This document shows positions 1 to 5,876 of a DNA stretch of 6,365 bases, piece after piece. Numbering within the stretch: the stretch's first letter is position 1; each line of letters begins with the position of its first letter. The notes under the pieces were generated by a model, which was given only the letters and a program-made list of their open reading frames with translations, did no database searches and was not told the origin of the DNA. The translations under genes were made by a program, and so were the position numbers. Source of the DNA: Pseudomonadota bacterium (GTDB taxonomy: Bacteria > Pseudomonadota > Gammaproteobacteria > Burkholderiales > Burkholderiaceae_C); contig JAFECV010000136.1 of assembly GCA_018241985.1 (NCBI GenBank), positions 1 to 6,365 on the forward strand. Direction: 5' to 3'.

Positions 1-39
1 CGCCTTGTCGGCCGGCTTGGAGGCGGTCTGCGCAGCCAT
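1..39 (-). CDS. 5' end of an unidentified protein gene (partial, runs off the window)
   Basis: An ATG on the minus strand at 39-37 opens a frame that stays open to the window edge and encodes MAAQTASKPADKA. It lies 3 bases after the stop codon of the PhaE/phasin-like gene (43-492). An AAGGG sequence about 10 bases upstream, inside the end of that gene, can serve as ribosome binding site. The tight spacing indicates a two-gene operon with translational coupling. Only 13 residues are visible, a hydrophilic Ala/Lys-rich start, so the product cannot be identified. Because the gene before it resembles a PHA synthase accessory subunit, a PHA synthase or an alpha/beta-hydrolase is a reasonable guess, but this is inference from position only. 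Confidence 0.6.
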   Translation of the reverse strand, partial: MAAQTASKPADKA

Positions 40-42
40 CGT

Positions 43-492
43 TCAGCCCTTGGTCTTGGCGCGCCGCGCGCTGTGGCGCTTCGCTGCCGCTGGCTTCGTT
101 GCCGCCGGCGGCGCAGCCGGCACGGGTTCCTGCGCAGGCGCGGGCGGCGTCGCGGCGCCGGGCGGCCGCCGCGTGCGCGCCGGTCGGGGCGCCGCTGCGT
201 CCAGCGCGTTCGCCGGCAGCAGCCGGTCGATCTTGCTCTCGATGCGCTGCAGCGTGTGCGCCAGCTCGGCCACCTCCTTGCGGCTGGGCAGGTTGGCCCG
301 GCGCAGGTAGCCCTCGACCACCTTCTCGAAGGCCTGCTGCATGCCCAGGGAAACCGCCGAAAACTGGTTCAGCGAACGCGCCACCTCCTGCGACTTCATG
401 CCGCCGGTCGCCATCGCGTTGACATCGTTCTCGAGCCGGGTCACGGCATCGCGCCACATCTGCAGCGGGTCGGGAAACAACGAAGACGGCAT
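43..492 (-). CDS. PhaE/phasin-like polyhydroxyalkanoate-associated protein
   Basis: This encodes a 149-residue soluble protein with no signal peptide or membrane segment. Residues 1-65 are helix-forming and resemble the short helical bodies of phasin-like proteins. Residues 68-92 (LPSRKEVAEL, then a heptad-like L..IE.KIDRLL stretch) resemble the conserved C-terminal segment of class III PHA synthase subunit PhaE, where a 'LP.R.EV..L' motif precedes a coiled coil. Residues 97-149 form a low-complexity Ala/Pro tail ending in Lys/Arg-rich sequence (AKRHSARRAKTKG), like the basic tails of PhaF/PhaM-type granule proteins that contact DNA. The protein is much shorter than a full PhaE, so it may be an accessory or granule-binding protein rather than a synthase subunit. 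The start is supported by AGGAG (498-502 on the complement), 5 bases before the ATG. It is transcribed divergently from the thiolase gene. The coding call is strong; the PHA role is inferred from the motif and the tail. Confidence 0.72.
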   Translation of the reverse strand: MPSSLFPDPLQMWRDAVTRLENDVNAMATGGMKSQEVARSLNQFSAVSLGMQQAFEKVVEGYLRRANLPSRKEVAELAHTLQRIESKIDRLLPANALDAAAPRPARTRRPPGAATPPAPAQEPVPAAPPAATKPAAAKRHSARRAKTKG

Positions 493-586
493 CTCAACTC
501 CTGCGTTGGGCTCTGCAATCGACTGCTATTGGGTGCGCCTCCCGCATAGTTCGGAGTCGGCGGACCTGGCGCGTCGCGACGCCTGC

Positions 587-616
587 AATGTAACGCGATG
601 GCCCCTGCGGTGTCAC
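587..616 (-). promoter_or_regulatory. Candidate sigma70-type promoter for the PhaE-like gene
   Basis: Read on the minus strand, GTGACA (616-611) matches the -35 consensus TTGACA at five of six positions, and TACATT (592-587) matches the -10 consensus TATAAT at four of six. The spacer is 18 bases. Transcription would begin near 580, leaving a leader of roughly 88 bases before the ATG at 492. This is a consensus match by eye only, and chance matches are common, but its place and direction suit the leftward operon. Confidence 0.35.
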
Positions 617-661
617 GTCGGCCCAGGACTGTGCCAGCGCTACTTGCCGAGCTCCGTCACG

Positions 662-690
662 CGCGGGACACTTCGTCGTTCGTGCCCGCG
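662..690. repeat. GC-rich hairpin-forming inverted repeat
   Basis: The arm CGCGGGACAC (662-671) pairs with GTGCCCGCG (682-690), giving nine base pairs with a single bulged A at 668 and a 10-base loop. No run of T follows closely on either strand, so it is not a standard intrinsic terminator. It lies between the two divergent genes, outside both coding regions, and could be a regulator site or simply GC-rich sequence that folds. Confidence 0.35.
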
Positions 691-754
691 GCCGATGCGC
701 TGCACCCGCGCGCCTTGCATTTTTACAGAGCACTTGCTTGGTGAAATGAATACA

Positions 755-777
755 CTGTCGGCAAGCATTGCCGGCAG
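755..777. repeat. Inverted repeat in the thiolase leader (possible operator or mRNA hairpin)
   Basis: CTGTCGGCAA (755-764) and TTGCCGGCAG (768-777) form a 10-bp inverted repeat around the 3-base centre GCA. Nine pairs are Watson-Crick; the tenth is a T-G wobble at 758/774. It sits 57 bases before the thiolase start codon and directly after the AT-rich island that probably carries the promoter, so it would overlap the transcription start or lie in the early leader. That position suits a repressor site or a leader hairpin. I do not recognise it as the operator of a named fatty-acid regulator. Confidence 0.45.
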
Positions 778-833
778 CACTTCGCCTTTGTTGCACGCCT
801 CTGTTGCCCCTCTTGTTTTCACCGGAGAACCCC

Positions 834-2039
834 ATGACCGAAGCCTTCGTTTTCGACGCCATCCGCACGCCGCGCGGCAAGGGCAAGAAGGACGGCAGCC
901 TGCACGAGGTCAAGCCCGTCAACCTGCTGGCCGGCGTGCTCGCCGATCTGCAGCGGCGCAACGACCTCGACACCGCGCAGGTCGACGACGTGGTGATGGG
1001 CGTGGTCTCGCCGATCGGCGAGCAGGGCTCGGTGATCGCCAAGGTCGCGGCGCTGAAGGCCGGCTGGGACTGGCGCTGCTCGGGCGTGCAGCTGAACCGC
1101 TTCTGCGCCTCGGGCCTGGAGGCGGTGAACATGGCGGCGCAGAAGGTGCGCTCCGGCTGGGAAGACCTGGTGGTGGCCGGCGGCGTGGAGAGCATGAGCC
1201 GCGTGCCGATCGGCTCGGACGGCGGCGCCTGGGCGCAGGACCCGGAAACCAACAGCGCGACCGCGTTCGTGCCGCAGGGCATCGGCGCGGACCTGATCGC
1301 CACGCTCGAGGGCTTCGCGCGCGAGGACGTCGACGCGTTCGCGCTGGAGAGCCAGAAGCGCGCCGCGCGCGCCCGTGGCGACGGACTCTTCGCCGGCTCG
1401 GTGGTGCCGGTGAAGGATTTCCTCGGCCAGACCATCCTGGACCACGACGAATTCATCAAGCCGCACACCACGATGGAAGGGCTGGCCGCGCTCAAGCCCT
1501 CGTTCGAGCAGCTCGGCGCGATGGGCTTCGACGCGGTCGCGATCAGCCGCTACCCGCAGGTCGAGCGCATCCACCACGTGCACCATGCGGGCAACGCCTC
1601 GGGCATCGTCGACGGCGCGGCGGCCGTGCTGATCGGCTCCGAGGCCGCCGGCAAGACGCACGGCTTCACGCCGCGCGCGCGCATCGTGGCGGCGGCGCTG
1701 TCGGGCGCGGACCCGACCATCATGCTCACCGGCCCCATGCCCGCCACGCGCAAGGCGCTGGCGAAGGCCGGGATGACCATCGACCAGATCGACCTGTTCG
1801 AAGTGAACGAAGCCTTCGCCGCGGTGCCGCTGAAGTTCATGAAGGAGTTGAAAGTGCCGCACGAGAAGGTCAACGTCAACGGCGGCGCGATCGCGATGGG
1901 CCATCCGCTGGGAGCGACCGGCGCGATGATTCTCGGCACGCTGATCGACGAGCTGCACCGGCGCGGGCTGCGCTACGGCCTGGTCACGCTGTGCGTCGGC
2001 GGCGGCATGGGGATCGCGACCATCGTCGAGCGGGTCTGA
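834..2039 (+). CDS. Acetyl-CoA C-acyltransferase (thiolase, FadA-like)
   Basis: This 401-residue cytosolic enzyme of the thiolase family cleaves 3-ketoacyl-CoA with CoA to release acetyl-CoA; in the reverse direction it condenses two acetyl-CoA to acetoacetyl-CoA. The three family signatures are present: the nucleophile Cys91 in NRFCASG, His357 in [15 protein letters not shown], and the acid/base Cys387 in LCVGGGMG. The NEAF motif is at 325-328. The length is typical of the family (about 390-400). The ATG at 834 was chosen over an in-frame ATG at 768 because GGAGA (824-828) lies 5 bases before it and homologous thiolases start with a similar (M)xxAxxxDxxRTPRGK sequence. An unusual detail is [17 protein letters not shown] at 247-263, where many thiolases have TAGNASGxNDGAA. 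The gene leads a block with the hydratase/dehydrogenase 92 bases downstream, which favours a beta-oxidation role. A biosynthetic (PhaA-like) role is less likely but possible given the PHA-type neighbour. Confidence 0.95.
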   Translation: MTEAFVFDAIRTPRGKGKKDGSLHEVKPVNLLAGVLADLQRRNDLDTAQVDDVVMGVVSPIGEQGSVIAKVAALKAGWDWRCSGVQLNRFCASGLEAVNMAAQKVRSGWEDLVVAGGVESMSRVPIGSDGGAWAQDPETNSATAFVPQGIGADLIATLEGFAREDVDAFALESQKRAARARGDGLFAGSVVPVKDFLGQTILDHDEFIKPHTTMEGLAALKPSFEQLGAMGFDAVAISRYPQVERIHHVHHAGNASGIVDGAAAVLIGSEAAGKTHGFTPRARIVAAALSGADPTIMLTGPMPATRKALAKAGMTIDQIDLFEVNEAFAAVPLKFMKELKVPHEKVNVNGGAIAMGHPLGATGAMILGTLIDELHRRGLRYGLVTLCVGGGMGIATIVERV

Positions 2040-2131
2040 GTGCGGCCTATCCAGTTTTTTGAGCCAAATCGGCCGATAGCCAAGGTGGGACCTTCACCTG
2101 TCGCTCCCATATCAATAGCAAAGGCAATCGC
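2040..2131. other. Thiolase-FadB spacer with a 10-bp palindrome
   Basis: This 92-base gap is visibly richer in A/T than the genes around it. It contains a T6 run (2055-2060), the perfect palindrome ATCGGCCGAT (2068-2077), and a small inverted repeat AGGTG/CACCT (2083-2087, 2095-2099) with a 7-base loop. No strong GC stem precedes the T run, so I do not call a terminator. I also see no convincing -35/-10 pair, and read-through from the thiolase gene is the simpler reading. AAGG at 2121-2124, 7 bases before the ATG at 2132, is the ribosome binding site of the next gene. Confidence 0.4.
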
Positions 2132-4273
2132 ATGAACACCATCCGCTACGAACTCGCAGGCGGCATCCTGACCCTGACCTTCGACGAACCAGGCTCGGCC
2201 GTCAACACCATGTGCCAGCAGTGGCAGCAGGACCTGACCGAAGCCGTCGCGCAGGTGGTGCGCGACAAGGAGCAGATCCGCGGCATCGTGCTGGCCTCGG
2301 CGAAGAGCACCTTCTTCGCCGGCGCAGATCTCAAGGGCACGATGCGGCTGCAGCCCGGCGATGCACCGCGCCTGTTCGCCGAGATCGAGCAGACCAAGAA
2401 GAACTTCCGCCTGCTTGAGACGCTGGGCAAGCCGGTGGTGAGCTGCATCAATGGCGCAGCCCTGGGCGGCGGCTGGGAGGTGGCGCTGGTCGGCCACTAC
2501 CGCGTCGCCGTGGACGACCCCAAGATCCAGCTCGGCCTGCCCGAGCTGACGCTGGGCCTGATCCCCGGCGCCAGCGGCATCACCAAGATGACGCGCCTGC
2601 TCGGCCTGATGGGCGCACAGCCCTACATCCTGGAGAGCCGGCTGTTCAACCCGCGCGAGGCGCTCGAACTCGGCCTGGTGCACGAACTGGTGGCCGACGC
2701 AGCCAAGCTGCGGGCGGCCGCGCTGGCCTTCATCGCCGCGAATCCGACCGCGCAGCAGCCCTGGGACGACAAGAATTACAAGATTCCCGGCGGCACGCCG
2801 AGCAACCCGAAGATCGCCGGCATGCTGACCGTCGCGCCGGCGGTGCTCAAGGCAAAGACCCGCGGCCTGTACCCGGCGGCGGAATACGCGCTGGACGCGA
2901 TGGCCGAGGGCGCGCTGGTCGATTTCGACACCGCACTGCGCATCGAGAGCCGGTACCTCGCCAAGCTGGTCGTGAGCACCGTGGCGAAGAACATGATCAA
3001 CACGTTCTTCTTCGACATGAACGCGATCAAGAGCGGCCAGAGCCGCCCGAAGGACGTGCCGCGCTACAAGCCGCAGCGCGTCGGCGTCCTCGGCGCCGGC
3101 ATGATGGGCGCGGGCATCGCCTACGCGCAGGCCAGCCGCGGCATCGCGACCGTGCTGAAGGACGTGAGCGTGGACAAGGCAAGCCAAGGCAAGGCGTACA
3201 GCGCGAAGATCACGCAGCCGCGCGTCGACAAGGGCCGCATGAGCCCGCACGACCAGCAGGCGCTGCTGGCGCGCATCACGCCCACCGACAAGGCGGCCGA
3301 CCTGGCCGGCTGCGAGCTGATCATCGAGGCCGTGTTCGAGAACCGCGAGCTCAAGGCCAAGGTGACGCAGGAGGCCGAACAGCAACTGGCGCGGGGCGGC
3401 TTCTTCGCGAGCAACACCTCGACGCTGCCGATCACCGGCCTCGCGCAGGCGAGCAGCCGGCCCGAGAAATTCATCGGCATCCATTTCTTCAGCCCCGTCG
3501 ACAAGATGAAGCTGGTCGAGATCATCCGCGGCAAGGCGACCGACGACGAGACCGTGGCGCGCGCCTTCGACTACGTGCAGGCGCTCGGAAAGATCCCGAT
3601 CGTGGTCCATGACGCGCGCGGCTTCTACACCAGCCGCACCTTCGGCACCTACGTGATGGAAGGCGCGGCGATGCTGGGCGAAGGCATCCCGGCGCCGGTG
3701 GTCGAGAACGCCGCGCTGCAGGCCGGCATGCCGGTCGGGCCGCTGGCGGTGCTGGACGAGACCGCGCTGTCGCTGGCGGTGCATGTGATCGACCAGACCC
3801 GCGCCGACGTCCGCGCCGAAGGCGGCACCTACATCGCGACGCCGGGCGAGCTGCTGGTCGAGCGCATGGTCAAGCAGTACGACCGCAACGGCCGCGCGGC
3901 CGGCGGCGGCTTCTACGACTACCCCGAGGGGCAAAAGAAGATGCTGTGGCCGCAGCTCAAGGTTCTGTTCGAGAAGCCCGGCGCGAGCTGGGATATGCAG
4001 GAGCTGAAGGATCGGCTGCTGTACCGCCAGGCGATCGAGACCGCGCGCTGCCTCGCCGAGGGCGTGCTGACCTCGGTGCACGACGCCAACATCGGCTCGA
4101 TCTTCGGCATCGGGTATCCGGCGTGGACCGGCGGCGCGCTGCAGTTCATCTACGGCACCGGCATCGATGCGTTCTTCCACCGCGCCGAAATGCTCGCCGC
4201 GCGCTTTGGGCCCGGCTTTGCGCTGATGCCGCCGGTGAAGGAGGCGATCCGGCGTCATCAGCCGGTGTACTGA
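2132..4273 (+). CDS. Bifunctional enoyl-CoA hydratase/3-hydroxyacyl-CoA dehydrogenase (FadB/FadJ-like)
   Basis: This 713-residue cytosolic enzyme catalyses two successive beta-oxidation steps: hydration of 2-enoyl-CoA and NAD-dependent oxidation of the (S)-3-hydroxyacyl-CoA to 3-ketoacyl-CoA, the substrate of the thiolase encoded before it. Residues 1 to about 290 form a crotonase domain. FFAGADL (61-67) and the GGG at 112-114 provide the oxyanion hole, and Glu116 and Glu138 (GGGWE, LGLPE) are in the positions of the two catalytic glutamates, with the 22-residue spacing of FadJ. The NAD-binding Rossmann fold begins at GVLGAGMMGAG (318-328). Ser427/Asn428 (SNTST), His451 (HFFSPV) and Glu463 match the dehydrogenase active site. 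Two C-terminal dehydrogenase domains follow at roughly 495-600 and 625-710. Length and domain order are normal for the family (about 700-730). The segment GASGIT (146-151), where many members have G-G/S-GGT, is a small variation. All key residues are intact. Such enzymes usually form a complex with their thiolase; that is expected here but not shown. Confidence 0.96.
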   Translation: MNTIRYELAGGILTLTFDEPGSAVNTMCQQWQQDLTEAVAQVVRDKEQIRGIVLASAKSTFFAGADLKGTMRLQPGDAPRLFAEIEQTKKNFRLLETLGKPVVSCINGAALGGGWEVALVGHYRVAVDDPKIQLGLPELTLGLIPGASGITKMTRLLGLMGAQPYILESRLFNPREALELGLVHELVADAAKLRAAALAFIAANPTAQQPWDDKNYKIPGGTPSNPKIAGMLTVAPAVLKAKTRGLYPAAEYALDAMAEGALVDFDTALRIESRYLAKLVVSTVAKNMINTFFFDMNAIKSGQSRPKDVPRYKPQRVGVLGAGMMGAGIAYAQASRGIATVLKDVSVDKASQGKAYSAKITQPRVDKGRMSPHDQQALLARITPTDKAADLAGCELIIEAVFENRELKAKVTQEAEQQLARGGFFASNTSTLPITGLAQASSRPEKFIGIHFFSPVDKMKLVEIIRGKATDDETVARAFDYVQALGKIPIVVHDARGFYTSRTFGTYVMEGAAMLGEGIPAPVVENAALQAGMPVGPLAVLDETALSLAVHVIDQTRADVRAEGGTYIATPGELLVERMVKQYDRNGRAAGGGFYDYPEGQKKMLWPQLKVLFEKPGASWDMQELKDRLLYRQAIETARCLAEGVLTSVHDANIGSIFGIGYPAWTGGALQFIYGTGIDAFFHRAEMLAARFGPGFALMPPVKEAIRRHQPVY

Positions 4274-4310
4274 GCGGGCGCGAAGGAACGGGCGCGAAAG
4301 GCGCGGCGCG

Positions 4311-5762
4311 ATGCCTTCGGTCGTGATCATCGGCAGCGGCTACGCGGGCCTGTGCGTCGCGATCCGGCTCGCCCAGGCCGGCATGCGCGACTTCGTGCTG
4401 CTCGAGCAGGCCGACGCGATCGGCGGCACCTGGCGCGACAACGGCTACCCCGGCGCCGCCTGCGACATCCCTTCGCACCTGTATTCGTTCTCGTTCGAGC
4501 CGAACCCGAACTGGAGCCGGCTCTATCCGACCCAGCCCGAGCTGCGCGCCTACGTCGAGCATTGCGTGGACAAGTACGGCCTGCGACCGCACGTCCGCTG
4601 CGGCCAGCGAGTGACTGCGCTGCGCTTCGACGAACAGGGCAACGGCTGGCAGGTGCAAACCGCAGCAGGCGGCGGCGAACTGCAAGCGCGCGTGGTGGTG
4701 TCGGCCACCGGGGGCCTGAGCCGGCCCGCGCTGCCCGACATTCCCGGCCTCGGCACGTTCGCCGGCGCGGTGTTCCATTCGGCGCGCTGGAACCACGGTT
4801 ACGACCTGACGGACAAGCGGGTCGCGGTGATCGGCACCGGTGCGAGCGCGATCCAGTTCGTGCCGCAGATCGCGCCGCGGGTTGCCGCGCTCACGCTGTT
4901 CCAGCGCACGCCGGCGTGGATCCTGCCCAAGCCGGACCGTCCGCTGTCGGATGCGGAGCGCGCACGCTTCGCGCGGCAGCCCTGGCGGCAACGGCTGGCG
5001 CGCACGCTGATCTACTGGACGCTGGAAGCGCGCGCGATCCTGTTCACCCGCTGGCCCGCGCTGCTGCGCCGCGTGCAGCCGCAGGTGCTGCGCTTCGTCG
5101 CGCGCCATGTGTCCGACGCAGCGCTGCGCAGCAAACTAACCCCGCACTACACGATGGGCTGCAAGCGCATCCTGCTGTCGAACGACTTCTACCCCGCGCT
5201 CGCGCTGCCGCAGGTCAGGCTGGAGACGGTGGCCATTCTCGGTATCGACGCGAACGGCATCCGCACCGCGGACGGCGCACACCATGCGGTCGACGCGATC
5301 ATCTTCGGCACCGGGTTCCAGGTCGCCGATGCCGGCACGCCGTTTCCGGTGTTCGGCCGCGGCGGCATCGAACTGAACGGCGCCTGGGCCGGCGGCTCGC
5401 AGGCCTATCTCGGCAGCACGGTCGCAGGCTTTCCGAACCTGTTCCTGATGACCGGGCCCAACACCGGCCTCGCGCACAACTCGATGATCTTCATGATCGA
5501 GGCGCAGACCCGCTATGTGGTCGACGCGATCCTGGGCATGGCCGCGCGCGGCGTGCGCTCGTTCGACCTGCAACCCGCGGTGCAGCAGCGCTTCAACGAA
5601 TGGCTGCAGCGGCGCATGGCGCGCACCGTCTGGGCCACCGGCGGCTGCCGCAGCTGGTACCTGAACCGCGCAGGCCGCAACGTCACGCTGTGGCCCGGCT
5701 TCACCTTCGACTACCGGCGCCGCACCCGGCGTTTCGACTGGCGTAACTACCGGCTGGGGTGA
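4311..5762 (+). CDS. Baeyer-Villiger-type flavin monooxygenase (class B, NAD(P)H/FAD-dependent)
   Basis: This 483-residue enzyme of the class B flavoprotein monooxygenases inserts one oxygen atom from O2, typically turning a ketone into an ester or lactone at the expense of NADPH. The FAD-binding GSGYAG (8-13) lies at the very N-terminus. GGTW....YPGAACD (38-52) matches the second Baeyer-Villiger fingerprint, and Asp52 aligns with the conserved active-site Asp of that family. FAGAVFHSARWN (150-161) matches FxGxxxHxxxW(P/D), except for Asn161 in the last place. GTGASA (175-180) is the NADP-binding Rossmann motif, and Arg286 in GCKR is the likely catalytic arginine. FGTGF is at 332-336. The C-terminal WATGGCRSWY...WPGFTF is typical of the 4-hydroxyacetophenone-monooxygenase-like branch, but this protein lacks that enzyme's long N-terminal extension. 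The ATG at 4311 is the only plausible start, with AAAGG 9 bases before it. The gene begins 38 bases after the FadB-like stop, suggesting one transcript. The substrate is unknown; an N- or S-oxygenating role cannot be excluded. Confidence 0.9.
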   Translation: MPSVVIIGSGYAGLCVAIRLAQAGMRDFVLLEQADAIGGTWRDNGYPGAACDIPSHLYSFSFEPNPNWSRLYPTQPELRAYVEHCVDKYGLRPHVRCGQRVTALRFDEQGNGWQVQTAAGGGELQARVVVSATGGLSRPALPDIPGLGTFAGAVFHSARWNHGYDLTDKRVAVIGTGASAIQFVPQIAPRVAALTLFQRTPAWILPKPDRPLSDAERARFARQPWRQRLARTLIYWTLEARAILFTRWPALLRRVQPQVLRFVARHVSDAALRSKLTPHYTMGCKRILLSNDFYPALALPQVRLETVAILGIDANGIRTADGAHHAVDAIIFGTGFQVADAGTPFPVFGRGGIELNGAWAGGSQAYLGSTVAGFPNLFLMTGPNTGLAHNSMIFMIEAQTRYVVDAILGMAARGVRSFDLQPAVQQRFNEWLQRRMARTVWATGGCRSWYLNRAGRNVTLWPGFTFDYRRRTRRFDWRNYRLG

Positions 5763-5802
5763 CCCCCCACGGTCGCTGGGTGCTCCAGCATATCCGCGGC
5801 GC

Positions 5803-5832
5803 GTCCGGTGCCGCGACCGGCCGACGCCGGAC
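5803..5832 (+). terminator. Weak hairpin after the monooxygenase gene, possible transcript end
   Basis: GTCCGGTG (5803-5810) can pair with CGCCGGAC (5825-5832), giving eight pairs including one G-T wobble around a 14-base loop that itself holds CCGG elements. It lies 40 bases after the monooxygenase stop and before the promoter region of the MarR-type gene, where a transcript end would be expected. No T run follows, so it is not a canonical intrinsic terminator. A smaller stem GCTGG/CCAGC (5775-5779, 5785-5789) lies just before it. Confidence 0.25.
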
Positions 5833-5840
5833 TCGATTAG

Positions 5841-5869
5841 TTGACAAAGTCATTCATGTGGTTGACATT
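5841..5869 (+). promoter_or_regulatory. Candidate promoter of the MarR-type gene, overlapping the palindromes
   Basis: TTGACA (5841-5846) is a perfect match to the -35 consensus. A 17-base spacer leads to GACATT (5864-5869), a weak -10 element matching TATAAT at three of six positions. If it is used, transcription would begin at about 5876-5877, at the A of the proposed ATG, giving a leaderless message. That would explain why no ribosome binding site is seen. A second TTGACA at 5862-5867 would put its -10 inside the coding region and is better explained as part of the palindrome. The weak -10 keeps confidence low. Confidence 0.4.
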
Positions 5870-5873
5870 GTCA
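5842..5873. promoter_or_regulatory. Tandem palindromic operator, probably for the MarR-type protein
   Basis: Two 11-bp palindromes stand in tandem: TGACAAAGTCA (5842-5852) and TGACATTGTCA (5863-5873). Both have TGAC...GTCA arms. With flanks they form a direct repeat GTTGACA-NN-GTCA in which 11 of 13 positions agree. Their centres (5847 and 5868) are exactly 21 bp apart, two turns of B-DNA, so two dimers would bind the same face. The second site has wider symmetry (GG...CC at 5860-5861 and 5875-5876). The sites cover the candidate -35 and -10 elements and end 3 bases before the start codon, the usual arrangement for autorepression. Binding by this protein is inferred from position and from the MarR family's preference for short palindromes. 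Confidence 0.65.
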
Positions 5874-5876
5874 CCC

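Larger units (their letters stand above)
493..833. other. Divergent intergenic region between the PHA-type and thiolase genes
   Basis: This 341-base stretch separates the leftward PhaE-like gene from the rightward thiolase gene, so it must carry promoters for both directions. I see a candidate leftward promoter (587-616) and a GC-rich hairpin (662-690). A short AT-richer island at about 717-756 contains TTTACA (722-727) and GAAATGAATACACT, the most likely site of the thiolase promoter, although no well-spaced -35/-10 pair is evident. A 10-bp inverted repeat follows at 755-777. Frames that cross this region have no ribosome binding site and no recognisable product, so I see no additional gene. 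Confidence 0.6.

Noticed and set aside
60..200. GC-rich low-complexity stretch as a DNA repeat array
   Set aside because: It encodes the Ala/Pro/Lys tail of the PhaE-like protein. There is no fixed repeat unit, so it is codon-level low complexity.
768..833. Longer thiolase with a 22-residue N-terminal extension from ATG 768
   Set aside because: The extension would run from the inverted repeat and has no ribosome binding site, whereas ATG 834 has GGAGA at good spacing and gives the normal family N-terminus.
494..1958. Long minus-strand frames opposite the thiolase gene
   Set aside because: Low-quality Arg/Ala-rich translations without motifs, explained by codon bias of the plus-strand gene.
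341..2062. 573-codon plus-strand frame crossing the intergenic region and the thiolase gene
   Set aside because: Out of frame with the thiolase, strongly Arg-rich in the overlap, no ribosome binding site and no known domain. It also begins antisense to the PhaE-like gene.
2055..2077. Intrinsic terminator between the thiolase and FadB-like genes
   Set aside because: The T6 run has no stable GC stem before it, and the palindrome lies after it, in the wrong order for a rightward terminator.
1973..4330. Very long (785-codon) open frame on the minus strand opposite the FadB-like gene
   Set aside because: The translation is rich in Arg, His, Ala and Gly with no recognisable domain. It is the usual antisense shadow of a GC-rich gene; the plus-strand frame has intact catalytic motifs throughout.
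4352..5746. 464-codon plus-strand frame inside the monooxygenase gene
   Set aside because: The +1 shifted reading of the real gene; Arg/Ala-rich, with no flavin or other motif.
5862..5867. Second TTGACA as an independent -35 element
   Set aside because: Its -10 would fall at about 5885 inside the coding sequence, where only GC-rich sequence is present. It is better explained as part of the second palindrome.
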